Shown here piece by piece: positions 8,619-17,995 of a stretch of 64,000 nt of DNA (positions within the stretch are counted from its first letter, which is position 1; each line of letters begins with the position of its first letter). The notes under the pieces were generated by a model that worked only from the letters and a program-made list of their open reading frames with translations, made no database searches and was not told the DNA's origin. Source of the DNA: CAWJMD01 sp963845675 (GTDB lineage: Bacteria; Actinomycetota; Actinomycetes; Actinomycetales; CAWJMD01); NCBI GenBank assembly GCA_963845675.1, contig CAWJSX010000001.1:372001-436000 (forward strand). Reading direction: 5' to 3'. A program made the position numbers and the translations under genes.

Positions 8619-10072
8619 TCGACACGGCACCCAGCGCGACGGCGTCGGGGGTGCCCGGTCACCGGCCCCCCGAGCTCCCCGGCGTGACGACCGGACGCCT
8701 GCTGGGCGTCGGCGCCCACGGCCAGGTGTGGTCGGGTATCGAGGCGGGGTCCGGCCGGTCCGTCGCTCTCAAGGTGCTGGACCTGGACCCCGGGCGCGTG
8801 GACCAGGCTCGACGCGAGTCCCATCTCCTTCACCGGATCGACCACGACCACGTCGTCCGGCTCGTCCGCGTCGAGGAGTCCGCCTGCGGGCGCACGGTGC
8901 TCGTCCTCGAGCGCGCGGCCGGCGGGAGCCTGCAGGCGCTCGTCGGTGCCAGGGGGCCGCTCGACCCGGGGGAGGTCGTCACGGTCCTCACCCCACTGGC
9001 GCAGGCGCTCGCGCACCTGCACTCCCGCGGACTCGTGCACGCGGACGTGTCGCCGGGCAACGTCCTGTTCGCCGACAGCGGCAGGCCCCTGCTGTCGGAT
9101 CTCGGCCTCGGTCGTGTCCTCGGCCTCGAGCAGGCGCAGCACGGCACGCCGGGCTACGTCGACCCCCTGCTGGCCCTGGGGGGCATGCCGTCGCCGGCCG
9201 GTGACGTCCACGGGCTCGGGGCCGTGGCGTGGTTCGCCCTCACCGGACGCGCTCCGCAGCCTGCCGCGGACCGGCCACCGCTGACCGTCCTGGCGCCCTC
9301 CACCCCGGCCGCCCTGGCTGCCGTGGTGGAGACGTGCCTGCATCCCGACGCCGCGATGCGGCCGGACGCTGCGGCCCTCGCCGTCGACGTCTACGACAGC
9401 GCCCCGGCCGAGCCGGTGCGTCTGGTCCCGACCGACGTGGGCGCCGACGCGGCCGACGTCGTCACGCACCGCCTGCGGCGCGCCGTGGCAGAGGCGGAGC
9501 CCGAGGACCCGGCGCCGCGTTCGCGTCGTCGGTGGTTCGCGGCCGGGGTCGCGTGTGCCGCGTTGCTGGTCGGCACGCTGGGCGTCTCGATGATGCTGGG
9601 CGGCGGGTCGGCGGAGGCTCCTCGCCTCGCGCGGCACCATCCGGCTCCGGCTGCGCCGGAACGGTCGGAGCCGACAGCGGTGTCCGCGGACCTGCCACCC
9701 GCCGAGGCCGTGTCCGCGCTCAGTGAGCTACGGGCTCAGGCGTTCTCGGGTGGGGGAGTCGAACCCCTTCGAGCGGCGAGCGCGCCGGGCTCGCCGGCTC
9801 TCGTCGCCGACCTCGCCACGCTCGAAGAGCTGAGGGCGCGGGACGAGTGGCTCCGGGACCTGTCCTTCGCCGTCCACGACGTCGTGGTGCTCAGCGACAG
9901 GCCGCACGAGTCCGTCGTCCGGGCGACCGTCGTGACCGGGGCCCACCAGGTGGTCGGACGAACGGACGGCGAGGTGCGGAGCTCCGTGCCGGCGTCCGCT
10001 CCGCGCGAGGTGACGCTGACGTTGCGTCGCGAGAAGGAGACCTGGCAGGTGGTCGGCGTCGCCGGGACGTGA
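8615..10072 (+). CDS. Membrane-anchored serine/threonine protein kinase
   Basis: A 485-residue protein. A kinase domain occupies about residues 25-270: glycine-rich loop GVGAHGQVWSG, catalytic Lys53 in VALKVLDLD, catalytic loop HADVSPGN (HAD in place of HRD, Asp144) and metal-binding DLG in place of DFG (Asp162). A basic juxtamembrane stretch (RSRRRWF) leads to one membrane helix at about 307-328 and an extracytoplasmic domain of about 155 residues, probably a sensor or NTF2-like fold. No PASTA repeats are seen. Translation is coupled to the MMPL exporter by a GTGA overlap, so the kinase may phosphorylate it or act with it. The essential residues are present despite the altered motifs. Confidence 0.85.
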   Translation: MIDTAPSATASGVPGHRPPELPGVTTGRLLGVGAHGQVWSGIEAGSGRSVALKVLDLDPGRVDQARRESHLLHRIDHDHVVRLVRVEESACGRTVLVLERAAGGSLQALVGARGPLDPGEVVTVLTPLAQALAHLHSRGLVHADVSPGNVLFADSGRPLLSDLGLGRVLGLEQAQHGTPGYVDPLLALGGMPSPAGDVHGLGAVAWFALTGRAPQPAADRPPLTVLAPSTPAALAAVVETCLHPDAAMRPDAAALAVDVYDSAPAEPVRLVPTDVGADAADVVTHRLRRAVAEAEPEDPAPRSRRRWFAAGVACAALLVGTLGVSMMLGGGSAEAPRLARHHPAPAAPERSEPTAVSADLPPAEAVSALSELRAQAFSGGGVEPLRAASAPGSPALVADLATLEELRARDEWLRDLSFAVHDVVVLSDRPHESVVRATVVTGAHQVVGRTDGEVRSSVPASAPREVTLTLRREKETWQVVGVAGT

Positions 10073-10081
10073 CGGGTCGCC

Positions 10082-10975
10082 TCAGGCGTCGGCCAGCCAG
10101 GCGACCGCCTGCTGGATGTCCCGGTGCGCGAACTCGTAGCCGGCGTCGTGGAGCGCCTGCGGGGCGACCCGCTTGCTGCCCAGCACGGTCTCGGCGAACT
10201 CGCCCAGACCCAGCTTCAGGGCGAACGACGGCACCACGGCGATCGCCGGCCGGTGCAGCGCCGTCGCCAGGGCCCGGGTGAACTCCGCGTTGGTGACGGG
10301 CTCGGGCGCCACGAGGTTCACCGGACCCTCGACCTCGTGCTCCAGCGAGAACGACATCGCGCCGAGCACGTCCGGCAGGGTGATCCAGCTCCACCACGCG
10401 GAACCGTCGCCCAGCCTGCCGCCGAGCCCCAGCTTGAAGAGCGGGAGCAGGCGGCCCAGCGCGCCGCCGCCGGGGCCCAGCACGAGACCCGTGCGCAGGT
10501 GCGCCACGCGGATCCCGGCGCTCTCGGCAGGGTGGGACGCGGCCTCCCACTCGACGCAGACATCCGACAGGAACGCGTCACCGGGTGGGTCGGACTCCAG
10601 CAGCACGGCGTCGCCGCAGTCCGTGCCGTAGTAGTCGATCCCGGACGACTGCACCAGGACGCGAGGCAGCGGGTCGAGGTGCGCCAGCGCGGTGCTCAGG
10701 GTCCGCGACGAGTCGACCCGCGAGTCGCGGATCACTCGCTTGTACTCGGCGGTCCACCGGTGGTCGGCTGCGCCGGCGCCCGAGAGGTTGATCGCCGCCT
10801 CGACCCCGGTGAGGGCCGAGACGTCGAGCTCACCCGCTGCCGGGTCCCACTCGACCTCGTCGGGCGTCCTCGGCAACCGCCGGACCAGCCGGAGCACCTC
10901 GTGGCCCTCCGACCGCAGGTGGTCGACGAGGGGTCGGCCGACGAAACCCGACGCCCCGCTGACCACGACCTTCAT
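10082..10975 (-). CDS. TIGR01777 family NAD-dependent epimerase-like protein
   Basis: A 297-residue extended short-chain dehydrogenase fold. The nucleotide-binding motif GASGFVG lies at residues 7-13, the YYG segment (SSGIDYYGTDCGD) marks the family active-site region, and the C-terminal DUF1731 domain is present (VLGSKRVAPQAL, then DAGYEFAHRDIQQAV). Relatives are called SulA or YfcH, with no firmly established reaction. It starts 31 bases after the sucB stop on the same strand, a conserved neighbourhood in actinobacteria, so it is likely cotranscribed with sucB. There are no signs of damage. Confidence 0.88.
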   Translation of the reverse strand: MKVVVSGASGFVGRPLVDHLRSEGHEVLRLVRRLPRTPDEVEWDPAAGELDVSALTGVEAAINLSGAGAADHRWTAEYKRVIRDSRVDSSRTLSTALAHLDPLPRVLVQSSGIDYYGTDCGDAVLLESDPPGDAFLSDVCVEWEAASHPAESAGIRVAHLRTGLVLGPGGGALGRLLPLFKLGLGGRLGDGSAWWSWITLPDVLGAMSFSLEHEVEGPVNLVAPEPVTNAEFTRALATALHRPAIAVVPSFALKLGLGEFAETVLGSKRVAPQALHDAGYEFAHRDIQQAVAWLADA

Positions 10976-11006
10976 GACCGGGTGACCCCGTCCACGACCG
11001 ACGTGG

Positions 11007-13058
11007 TCACAGGTTGAGGTCGGCTTCGAACGCGCCTTCCTCCAGGCGGTCCTTGATCGTCACGAGGAACCGCGCGGCGTCGGAACCGTCGACCAGGCGG
11101 TGGTCGTACGAGAGCGCGAGGTAGACCATCGACCGGATCGCGATCGTCTCGCCACCCTCGGAGTCGCTCGCCACGACGGGCCGCTTGACGACGGCTCCCG
11201 TCCCGAGGATGCCGACCTGGGGCTGGTTGATGATCGGGGTGTCGAAGAGCGCGCCCCGGCTGCCGGTGTTCGTCAGCGTGAAGGTGCCGCCGCCCAGCTC
11301 GTCCGGGGTGATCTTGTTGTTGCGCGTCCGATCGGCGAGGTCCGCGATCTTGCGCGCCAGCCCGGCGATGTTGAGGTCACCCGCGTCGCGGATCACCGGC
11401 ACCAGCAGGCCTCGCTCGGAGTCGACCGCGACACCGAGGTTCTCCTGCGCTGGGTAGACGATCTCGTCGTCGTTCAGGGTCGCGTTGACCTTCGGGTGCG
11501 CCTTGAGCGCCTCGACGGTCGCCAGGGCGAAGAACGGCAGGAACGACAGCTTGACGCCCTCGCGCGCCTCGAAGCTCGCCTTGGCACGTGCCCGCAGCCG
11601 CGCGATCTTCGTGACGTCGACCTCGACGACGGTCGTCAGCTGTGCCGACACCTGCAGGGACTCGACCATCCGCGAGGCGATCACCTTGCGCAGGCGCGAC
11701 ATCTTCTCCGTCGTCCCCCGCTGCGGTGCGACGGTGACGCGGGACGCGGGCGCGCCGGACGCCGACGACGCGGCCGCGGGAGCGGGTGCCTCGGCCGGAG
11801 CGGCCTTCGCCTTCTCCTCGGCCTCGCGGGTGGCGCGTGCCTGCTCGGCGGCGGCGAGCACATCCTGCTTGCGGATGCGGCCGCCGACGCCCGTGCCCGT
11901 CAGACCCGCCAGGTCCACGCTGTGCTCGGACGCGAGCTTGCGCACCAGCGGCGTCACGTAGGACGCCTCGCCACCGGAGGAGGGCTTGGCGCCGGACGCC
12001 GGAGCCTGCTCGGCGCGCTGCCCGGTCTGCTCCGCCGAGGCGGTCGGCTCCTCGGCGCCCATGTCGGCGGACGGCTGGTCGGCCGCCGCCTTCTCGGCGT
12101 CGGGCTCCTGCTGCTCGGGCTGCTGGTCCTGCTGCTGCTCGGGCTCGGGCTGCTCGTCCTTCTGCTGCTGCTCGGGCTCCGGCTGCTCGTCCTTCTGCGG
12201 CTGCTGCTCGGCCGCAGGGGCCTCCTGCTGCGAGTCGCCGTCGCCGTCACCGTCGCCGCCGCCGCTGCCGTCGCCGATCAGGGCAAGCGCCGCGCCGACC
12301 TCCACGGTCTCGTCCTCACCCACGAGGATCTTCTGGAGCGTGCCGGCCACCGGGGAGGGGATCTCGGTGTCGACCTTGTCGGTCGAGACCTCGAGAAGCG
12401 GCTCGTCGACCTCGACCGTGTCGCCCTCGGCCTTGAGCCAGCGTGTGACGGTGCCCTCGGTGACGCTCTCGCCGAGCGCCGGCATGGGGACCTCCGTCCC
12501 GCCTCCGGACGAGCCGCCGGACGAGTCTCCGCCGGACTGCTCGTCGCTGCCGGTGGAGGTGTCCTGCTGCTCGGAGGGCTCGGGGGACGGCACGGCCTCC
12601 GCCTTCTGGGGCTCCTCGGCGTCCGTCGACGGCGCCTCGGCCTGCTGCGCCGGCTCCTCGGCCTGGTCGGCCTGCTCCTGCGTCTTCTGGTCCTGCGTCT
12701 GGTCCTGCGACTCGTCCTGCGACGTGTCCTGCGTCTGCTCGGGGGACTGCTCGCCGGACGGCTGGTCGCCGGAGGACTGGTCTGCTCCTCCGGACTCGCC
12801 GCCCTCGTCTGAGCCGCCGTCACCGTCGCCGATCACCGCGAGCTGGGCGCCGACCTCGACGGTCTCGTCCTCGTCCACGAGGATCTTCTGCAGCGTGCCG
12901 GCCACCGGGGAGGGGATCTCGGTGTCGACCTTGTCGGTCGACACCTCCAGGAGCGGCTCGTCGACCTCGACCCTGTCGCCCACCTGCTTGAGCCAGCGGG
13001 TGACTGTGCCCTCGGTGACGCTCTCACCCAGGGCGGGCATCTCGACGGAGCTGGACAT
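11007..13058 (-). CDS. sucB: 2-oxoglutarate/pyruvate dehydrogenase E2 component, two lipoyl domains
   Basis: About 683 residues. Two N-terminal lipoyl domains each carry the lipoylation motif EVSTDKVDTEIPSPVAG. They are joined by very acidic Gln/Glu/Ser-rich linkers with internal repeats such as KDEQPEPEQQQ. A peripheral subunit-binding domain follows (VTPLVRKLASEHSVDL), then the acyltransferase core with the active-site motif YDHRLVDGSDAARFL. The ATG at 13058 is chosen because GGGAGAG lies just upstream. It is encoded beside its E3 partner lpdA and near lipA and lipB, which supply its lipoyl groups. Actinobacterial SucB proteins often serve as E2 for pyruvate dehydrogenase, so the exact substrate is open. 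Confidence 0.92.
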   Translation of the reverse strand: MSSSVEMPALGESVTEGTVTRWLKQVGDRVEVDEPLLEVSTDKVDTEIPSPVAGTLQKILVDEDETVEVGAQLAVIGDGDGGSDEGGESGGADQSSGDQPSGEQSPEQTQDTSQDESQDQTQDQKTQEQADQAEEPAQQAEAPSTDAEEPQKAEAVPSPEPSEQQDTSTGSDEQSGGDSSGGSSGGGTEVPMPALGESVTEGTVTRWLKAEGDTVEVDEPLLEVSTDKVDTEIPSPVAGTLQKILVGEDETVEVGAALALIGDGSGGGDGDGDGDSQQEAPAAEQQPQKDEQPEPEQQQKDEQPEPEQQQDQQPEQQEPDAEKAAADQPSADMGAEEPTASAEQTGQRAEQAPASGAKPSSGGEASYVTPLVRKLASEHSVDLAGLTGTGVGGRIRKQDVLAAAEQARATREAEEKAKAAPAEAPAPAAASSASGAPASRVTVAPQRGTTEKMSRLRKVIASRMVESLQVSAQLTTVVEVDVTKIARLRARAKASFEAREGVKLSFLPFFALATVEALKAHPKVNATLNDDEIVYPAQENLGVAVDSERGLLVPVIRDAGDLNIAGLARKIADLADRTRNNKITPDELGGGTFTLTNTGSRGALFDTPIINQPQVGILGTGAVVKRPVVASDSEGGETIAIRSMVYLALSYDHRLVDGSDAARFLVTIKDRLEEGAFEADLNL

Positions 13059-13151
13059 CGGCTCTCCCATCAGACGGTGGTCGGCTGCTGCTGCGGTGTG
13101 CTGCGGTGCAGGTGGAGCGGGTGGTGCGAAGGCAACTCTGGTGCCAGCGGG

Positions 13152-14540
13152 TCAGGCGTGCACGTGCAGGGGCTTGCCGGCGAGGGCCAGGTGGGCCTCA
13201 CCGAGGGACTCGCTCTGGGTCGGGTGCGCGTGGAGCAGGGCAGCCACGTCCTCCGGGTAGGCCTCCCAGTTGACGATCAGCGACCCCTCGCCCACCTGCT
13301 CGCCCATCCGGGCACCGACGGCGACGAATCCGACGATCGGGCCGTCCTTCTCGCGGATGAGCTTGACGAAGCCGGTGGTGCCGAGGATCTGGCTCTTGCC
13401 GTTGCCGCCCAGGTTGTAGTCCATGACCTCGACATGGTCGTCGCCGTACTTCTCGCGGGCCTGAGCCTCCGTGAGGCCGACGGACGCGACCTCGGGGTCG
13501 CAGTACGTGACGCGCGGGATGCTCGAGTCGACGATCGGGGCCGGCTCGAGGCCGGCGACCTGCTCGGCGACGAAGATGCCGTGCGCGAAGCCGCGGTGCG
13601 CCAGCTGCAGCCCGGCGACGAGGTCGCCGATGGCGTAGACGCCGTCCACCGTCGTGCGCAGGCGCTCGTCCGTCTTCACGAAGCCGCGGTCGAGCTCGAC
13701 ACCTGCCTCCTCGAAGCCGAGGCCGGTGGAGCTGGGTCCGCGACCGACGGCGACCAGCAGCACGTCGGCGTCGATGGTCTCCCCGTTCTCGAGCGACACC
13801 TTCACGCCCGAGTCGGACTGCTCGACGCCGGCGAACTTCACACCGGTCTTGAAGGCGATCTTGCGCTTGCGGAAGGCACGTTCCAGCACCTTGCTCGCGG
13901 ACTCGTCCTCCACGGCGACCAGGCGGGGGAGGGCCTCGACGATGGTGACGTCGACGCCGAACGACTTCCAGACGCTGGCGAACTCGACGCCGATCACGCC
14001 GCCACCGAGCACCACGGCGCTCTCGGGGATCCAGTCCATCTCGAGAGCCTGGTCGCTGGTGAGCACGCGACCGGCGATGTCGAGGCCGGGCAGGCTGCGG
14101 GCGTACGAGCCGGTGGCGAGCACGACGTTCTTGCCTGTCAGGGTGCGGTCGCCGACCTGGACGGTCGTGGGCGACGTGAGCCGTCCCTCGCCCTCGACCA
14201 GGGTGACCTTGTGCGCCTTCACGAGGCCCTGCAGTCCCTTGTACAGGCGGCTGACGATGCCGTTCTTGTACTCGTTGACGCCGGCCATGTCGATCGACTC
14301 GAGGTTCGCGTGGACGCCGAACTTCGCGCTCTCACGCGCGCTGTCGGCGATCTCGGCCGCGTGCAGCAGCGCCTTGGTGGGGATGCACCCGTAGTGCAGG
14401 CAGGTGCCGCCGACCTTGTCCTTCTCGACGAGCGCCACGGACAGGCCCAGCTCGGCGGCCCGGAAGGCGCACGCGTAGCCGCCGCTGCCGGCTCCCAGGA
14501 TCACGATGTCGAAGGTCTCACCGGTGGCGTCGGCCGCCAT
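13152..14540 (-). CDS. lpdA: Dihydrolipoyl dehydrogenase (E3)
   Basis: A 462-residue flavoprotein that reoxidises dihydrolipoyl groups. The FAD-binding motif GAGSGGYACA lies near residue 17. The redox disulfide is in GGTCLHYGCIPTKALLHAAE, the NAD-binding glycines in VLGGGVIGVEFASVW, and the C-terminal catalytic pair in HAHPTQSE. The ATG at 14540 is preferred over one ten codons upstream because AAGGGAG lies 8 bases before it. It sits 93 bases upstream of sucB on the same strand and forms the E3 and E2 of the same complex. It is divergent from the small gene at 14770. Confidence 0.95.
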   Translation of the reverse strand: MAADATGETFDIVILGAGSGGYACAFRAAELGLSVALVEKDKVGGTCLHYGCIPTKALLHAAEIADSARESAKFGVHANLESIDMAGVNEYKNGIVSRLYKGLQGLVKAHKVTLVEGEGRLTSPTTVQVGDRTLTGKNVVLATGSYARSLPGLDIAGRVLTSDQALEMDWIPESAVVLGGGVIGVEFASVWKSFGVDVTIVEALPRLVAVEDESASKVLERAFRKRKIAFKTGVKFAGVEQSDSGVKVSLENGETIDADVLLVAVGRGPSSTGLGFEEAGVELDRGFVKTDERLRTTVDGVYAIGDLVAGLQLAHRGFAHGIFVAEQVAGLEPAPIVDSSIPRVTYCDPEVASVGLTEAQAREKYGDDHVEVMDYNLGGNGKSQILGTTGFVKLIREKDGPIVGFVAVGARMGEQVGEGSLIVNWEAYPEDVAALLHAHPTQSESLGEAHLALAGKPLHVHA

Positions 14541-14769
14541 GCTGCCGCTCCCTTGCGCGTCGGGTTGCACGTGAACGGGAGGTCTGCGCAGAGGTGCTGC
14601 CCGAGCCTCCCGAGCCCATCGTGTGGGCCGGGGTCCATCCTGGCACTAGTCGACTCGCCCGTGGCAACCGGACCGCCTGCCCCCGAGCGTGGCGCTACGG
14701 TCGTGGGGTCGGTGCTCGGGTCCACCGACCACACCGGGCCGAACCGGTGCCGTGACCGAAGGGACTGCG

Positions 14770-15113
14770 ATGGGTCTGTTCTCACGCCTGCGGCGTGGCC
14801 GCGGCGCGTCCGGCGCGTCGTCCACCGGCCCCATCGGCGGCGACGCCGGTCAGGTGCGGCGTCACCTCGCCGAGTTCGCCGCCTCGCGCACGGGTCTCGA
14901 GGCGTACATCGAGCCGGCCACGACGGTCACCCCGACGACGCTGCTGCTGGTGGCCGGGACGGGGAGTGGACCCGTCGTCCCGTACCCGACCCGCAGGCGG
15001 CGCGCGACTTCGCCGCCCGCCTCGGGGTCGACGTGTACGACATCAACCTGTCCGGGTACCCGTCCCGCATGCGGGAGTGGAACGAGCGCCAGAAGAAGCA
15101 GGGCGGGAGCTGA
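14770..15113 (+). CDS. Small conserved actinobacterial protein (one frameshift)
   Basis: About 114 residues. A basic start, MGLFSRLRRGRG, is followed by RRHLAEFAASRTGLEAYIEP, then VTPTTLLLVA, and after a frame change GEWTRRPVPDPQAARDFAARL and GYPSRMREWNERQKKQ. This type of protein is widespread beside lpdA in high-GC actinobacteria and is sometimes labelled an oxidoreductase, but no catalytic motif supports that. The frame is broken at about 14956 (gtggccgggacgg), where one base appears to be missing. GAAGGGA precedes the ATG. A promoter-like TACGGT lies about 70 bases upstream, so this transcript has a leader, unlike several neighbours. Confidence 0.7.
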
Positions 15114-15184
15114 GCGCGCGCGGACCAGGCGTCCCCCGACGCGCAGTTCCCTCGAGGACGACGAGGGACGAGGGGCGCCGGCCC

Positions 15185-16713
15185 TCAGCCGCCGATGCGC
15201 TCCGCGAGGGTCAGGAGGGTGCGCACCGCGACCCCGGTGCCGCCCTTGCCCGTGTAGCCGTGCGGGCCGCTGCCGTTGAAGGCGGGGCCGGCGATGTCGA
15301 GGTGCGCCCACGGGATGGGGGAGCCGTCCTCGTGCGTGCCCGACGAACTCCTGGAGGAAGACGCCGGCCACGAGCATGCCGCCGAACTTGTCGCCGATGT
15401 TGGCCAGGTCGGCGACGGGCGAGTCGAGGGACGACCGCAGCTCCGCGGGCAGCGGCATCGGCCAGAACTGCTCGCCCGCAGCTGGTGGCGGCGTCGACGA
15501 CCTGGTCGCGCAGCTCCTCGTCGTTGGCCATCACGGCGCTTACGCGGTTGCCCAGCGCGACCATCTGGCGCGCCGGTCAGGGTCGCGACGTCGACGAGCA
15601 CGTCGGGACGCTCCTCGCTCGCGGCGACCAGCCCGTCGGCCATCACGAGGCGGCCCTCGGCGTCCGTGTTGAGGACCTCGACCGTCTTGCCGCCGTAGAT
15701 CGAGATGACGTCGGACGGACGCTGGGCGGTACCCGACGGCATGTTCTCGGCGAGGCAGAGCCAGCCGGTCACCGCGAGGGGCAGCTGGAGGCGGGCGGCG
15801 GCGATCACGGTGTGCAGGACGACGGCCGCACCTGCCATGTCGAGCTTCATCGTCTCCATGCCGGCCGCCGGCTTGATCGACAGGCCGCCGGAGTCGAACG
15901 TGATGCCCTTGCCGACGAGCGCGAGGTGCTTGCGGGCCGCTCGCCGTCCACCGGTCGGGTTGTAGGTCAGCTTGACGAGGCGGGGACCGCGGCTCGAACC
16001 CTGCCCGACGCCGACGATGCCGCCGTAGCCACCGCGCACGAGCGCGGCTTCGTCGAGCACCTTCACCGTGACCGCCGTGCTCCTTGCCGAGGCTCGCGGG
16101 CAGCGTCGGCGAAGGCGGCCGGGTAGAGGTCGACCGGGGGGCAGTTGACCAGGTCCTTCGTCCCGCCGACCGCCTCGGCCAGGACGGCGGCGCGGGTGAC
16201 GGCGGCGCGCGCGTCCCCGTCCCGCGACAGGGGGGTCGAGGACGGAGACCTTGCCGACGGCGTCGGGGCCGGACTTGGCGGTGCGCTTCTTGTAGGCCGT
16301 GTAGGAGTACGCACCGAAGAGCGCGCCCTCGGACACGGCGGCGACCTGCTCGGCGGTGCGGGCCGGGAGGCCCATCGCGACGTGCTTCACCCCGGCGAGG
16401 TCGCGCACGGCGGCACCGGCCGCGCGCCGCAGGGTCTCGAGGTCGAGTCCGCCCTTGGGGACGGTGCCGACACCCGTCAGCACGACGACCGGCGCCTTGA
16501 CCTCGTCGCTCGCGGGTACGCGCCGCACCTCGTCGACCGAGCCCTTGACGCCCAGCGCGGCCAGCGAGTGCTCCAGGTCCCGGCGCAGGCACGGCCGGCA
16601 GCGAGTCGGCGAGGTGCAGGCGGCGGACCGTCGTCCGTCGCCGCGACCGCGACGACGATCGCGTCGGCGGCCAGGGTGGCGGCGTCCTTGCCGGTCAGGC
16701 TGAGCGTGGTCAC
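15185..16713 (-). CDS. pepA: Leucyl aminopeptidase, M17 family (about six frameshifts)
   Basis: About 509 residues of a cytosolic hexameric zinc/manganese aminopeptidase. The catalytic C-terminal domain shows KGITFDSGGLSIKPA (first metal lysine and aspartate), MKLDMAGAA, and the family signature NTDAEGRLVMADGL. The N-terminal macro-like domain begins TTLSLTGKDAATLAADAIVV. The frame changes near 16593, 16233, 16083, 15570, 15485 and 15345, yet both halves read as a normal enzyme in the combined frames. Sequence error is more likely than decay, because every conserved block survives. The GTG start has AGGAG 5 bases upstream. It is divergent from gcvT. Confidence 0.88.
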
Positions 16714-16832
16714 GGTTCTCCTCGCGTCGACGGTGCCGCAGGCCCTCCGGGGGGCGTCGGGCAGGTCGGCAGGGAGTGCCGACCGGGGTTGTGCCGCCGA
16801 TGCTAGCCACTCCCGGTCGGGAGCCGGGCCGG

Positions 16833-16838
16833 TAGGTT
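16833..16838 (+). promoter_or_regulatory. -10 element of leaderless gcvT promoter
   Basis: TAGGTT ends 7 bases before the ATG at 16846, with no Shine-Dalgarno between. Confidence 0.5.
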
Positions 16839-16845
16839 GCCCGCC

Positions 16846-17977
16846 ATGTCCTGACGCCACCGACGCCACCGCACCGGCTCGCACCGGTCCGCTGCACGAC
16901 CGCCACGTCGCCGGCGGCGCCAAGCTGGCGGACTTCGGCGGCTGGTCGATGCCGTTGGAGTTCGCCGGTGGCGGAGTGCTGGCCGAGCACGCGGCCGTGC
17001 GTGACGCGGTCGGCGTGTTCGACGTCAGCCACCTCGGCAAGGCGCTGGTGTCGGGGCCGGGTGCGGCGGACTTCGTCAACGCCACGCTCAGCAACGACCT
17101 GCGGCGCATCGGACCCGGCCAGGCGCAGTACACGCTGTGCTGCGACGACGCGCACGGGCGGGGTCGTGGACGACCTCATCGCCTACCTGCGCTCGGACGA
17201 CGAGGTGCTGCTGGTGCCCAACGCCGCCAACACGGCCGAGGTGGTGCGGCGGCTGGCGGCGGCGGCGCCGGACGGCATCGAGGTGACCGACCAGCACACC
17301 GAGTACGCCGTGCTCGCGGTGCAGGGCCCGCTCTCGGACGAGGTGCTGGGCGACCTCGACCTCCCCGACCGGGCACGACTACATGTCGTTCGACGAGACC
17401 ACGTGGGGCGACTCGCCCGTCGTGGTCTGCCGCACCGGCTACACGGGGGAGCGCGGGTACGAGCTGCTGCCTCGCTGGGACGCGGCGGGTCCGCTGTGGG
17501 ACGCCCTGCTGGAGGCTGCGGCTGGCCCGCGGGGGACGCGCCGCCGGCCTCGGCGCCCGCGACACCTTGCGCACCGAGATGGGCTACGCCCTGCACGGCC
17601 ACGAGCTCAGCCTCGACATCACTCCGGTGCAGGCGCGGGTCGGCTGGGCGGTGGGCTGGAAGAAGGACGCCTTCTGGGGGCGGGACGTGCTGACCGCCGA
17701 GAAGGCCGCCGGCCCCTCACGCGTGGCGCGGGGTCTGCTGGCCCTCGAGCGTGGTGTGCCGCGCGCCGACCTGCAGGTCCTGGGCGGCGACGGCGCCGTG
17801 ATCGGGCGGACGACGTCCGGCACGTTCTCGCCGACGCTCAAGCAGGGCATCGCGCTCGCACTGCTCGACCCCGCCGTCGCCGAGGGGGACGAGGTGGCGG
17901 TCGACGTGCGCGGCCGCCAGGTTCGGTGCCGTGTCGTCCGGCCGCCGTTCGTCGAGGTCCAGACGCGCGAGGGCTGA
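16846..17977 (+). CDS. gcvT: Aminomethyltransferase, glycine cleavage T protein (four frameshifts)
   Basis: About 376 residues of the tetrahydrofolate-dependent T protein of the glycine cleavage system. Motifs: PLHDRHVAGGAKLADFGGWSM, VGVFDVSHLGKALVSGPGA (with the catalytic-region Asp), GYTGERGYELL, GARDTLRTEMGYALHGHEL, and a C-terminal barrel with GRTTSGTFSPTLKQGIALAL. The frame breaks right after the start (an extra T in ATGTCCTGACG) and near 17158, 17375 and 17525. All four look like single inserted bases. The upstream TAGGTT supports this ATG. The partner genes gcvH and gcvP are not in this window. It converges on cobS. Confidence 0.9.
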
Positions 17978-17995
17978 GCGCGGCCCAGAGCGAGG

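Noticed and set aside
11100..12812. A plus-strand open frame of 570 codons opposite sucB, rich in Leu/Gly
   Set aside because: It is the antisense of the Glu/Gln-rich linkers of sucB and shows no start signal or domain.
14862..17179. Apparent separate small genes across the pepA region in three frames
   Set aside because: Joined together they give one normal leucyl aminopeptidase with all conserved blocks, so they are pieces of one frameshifted gene.
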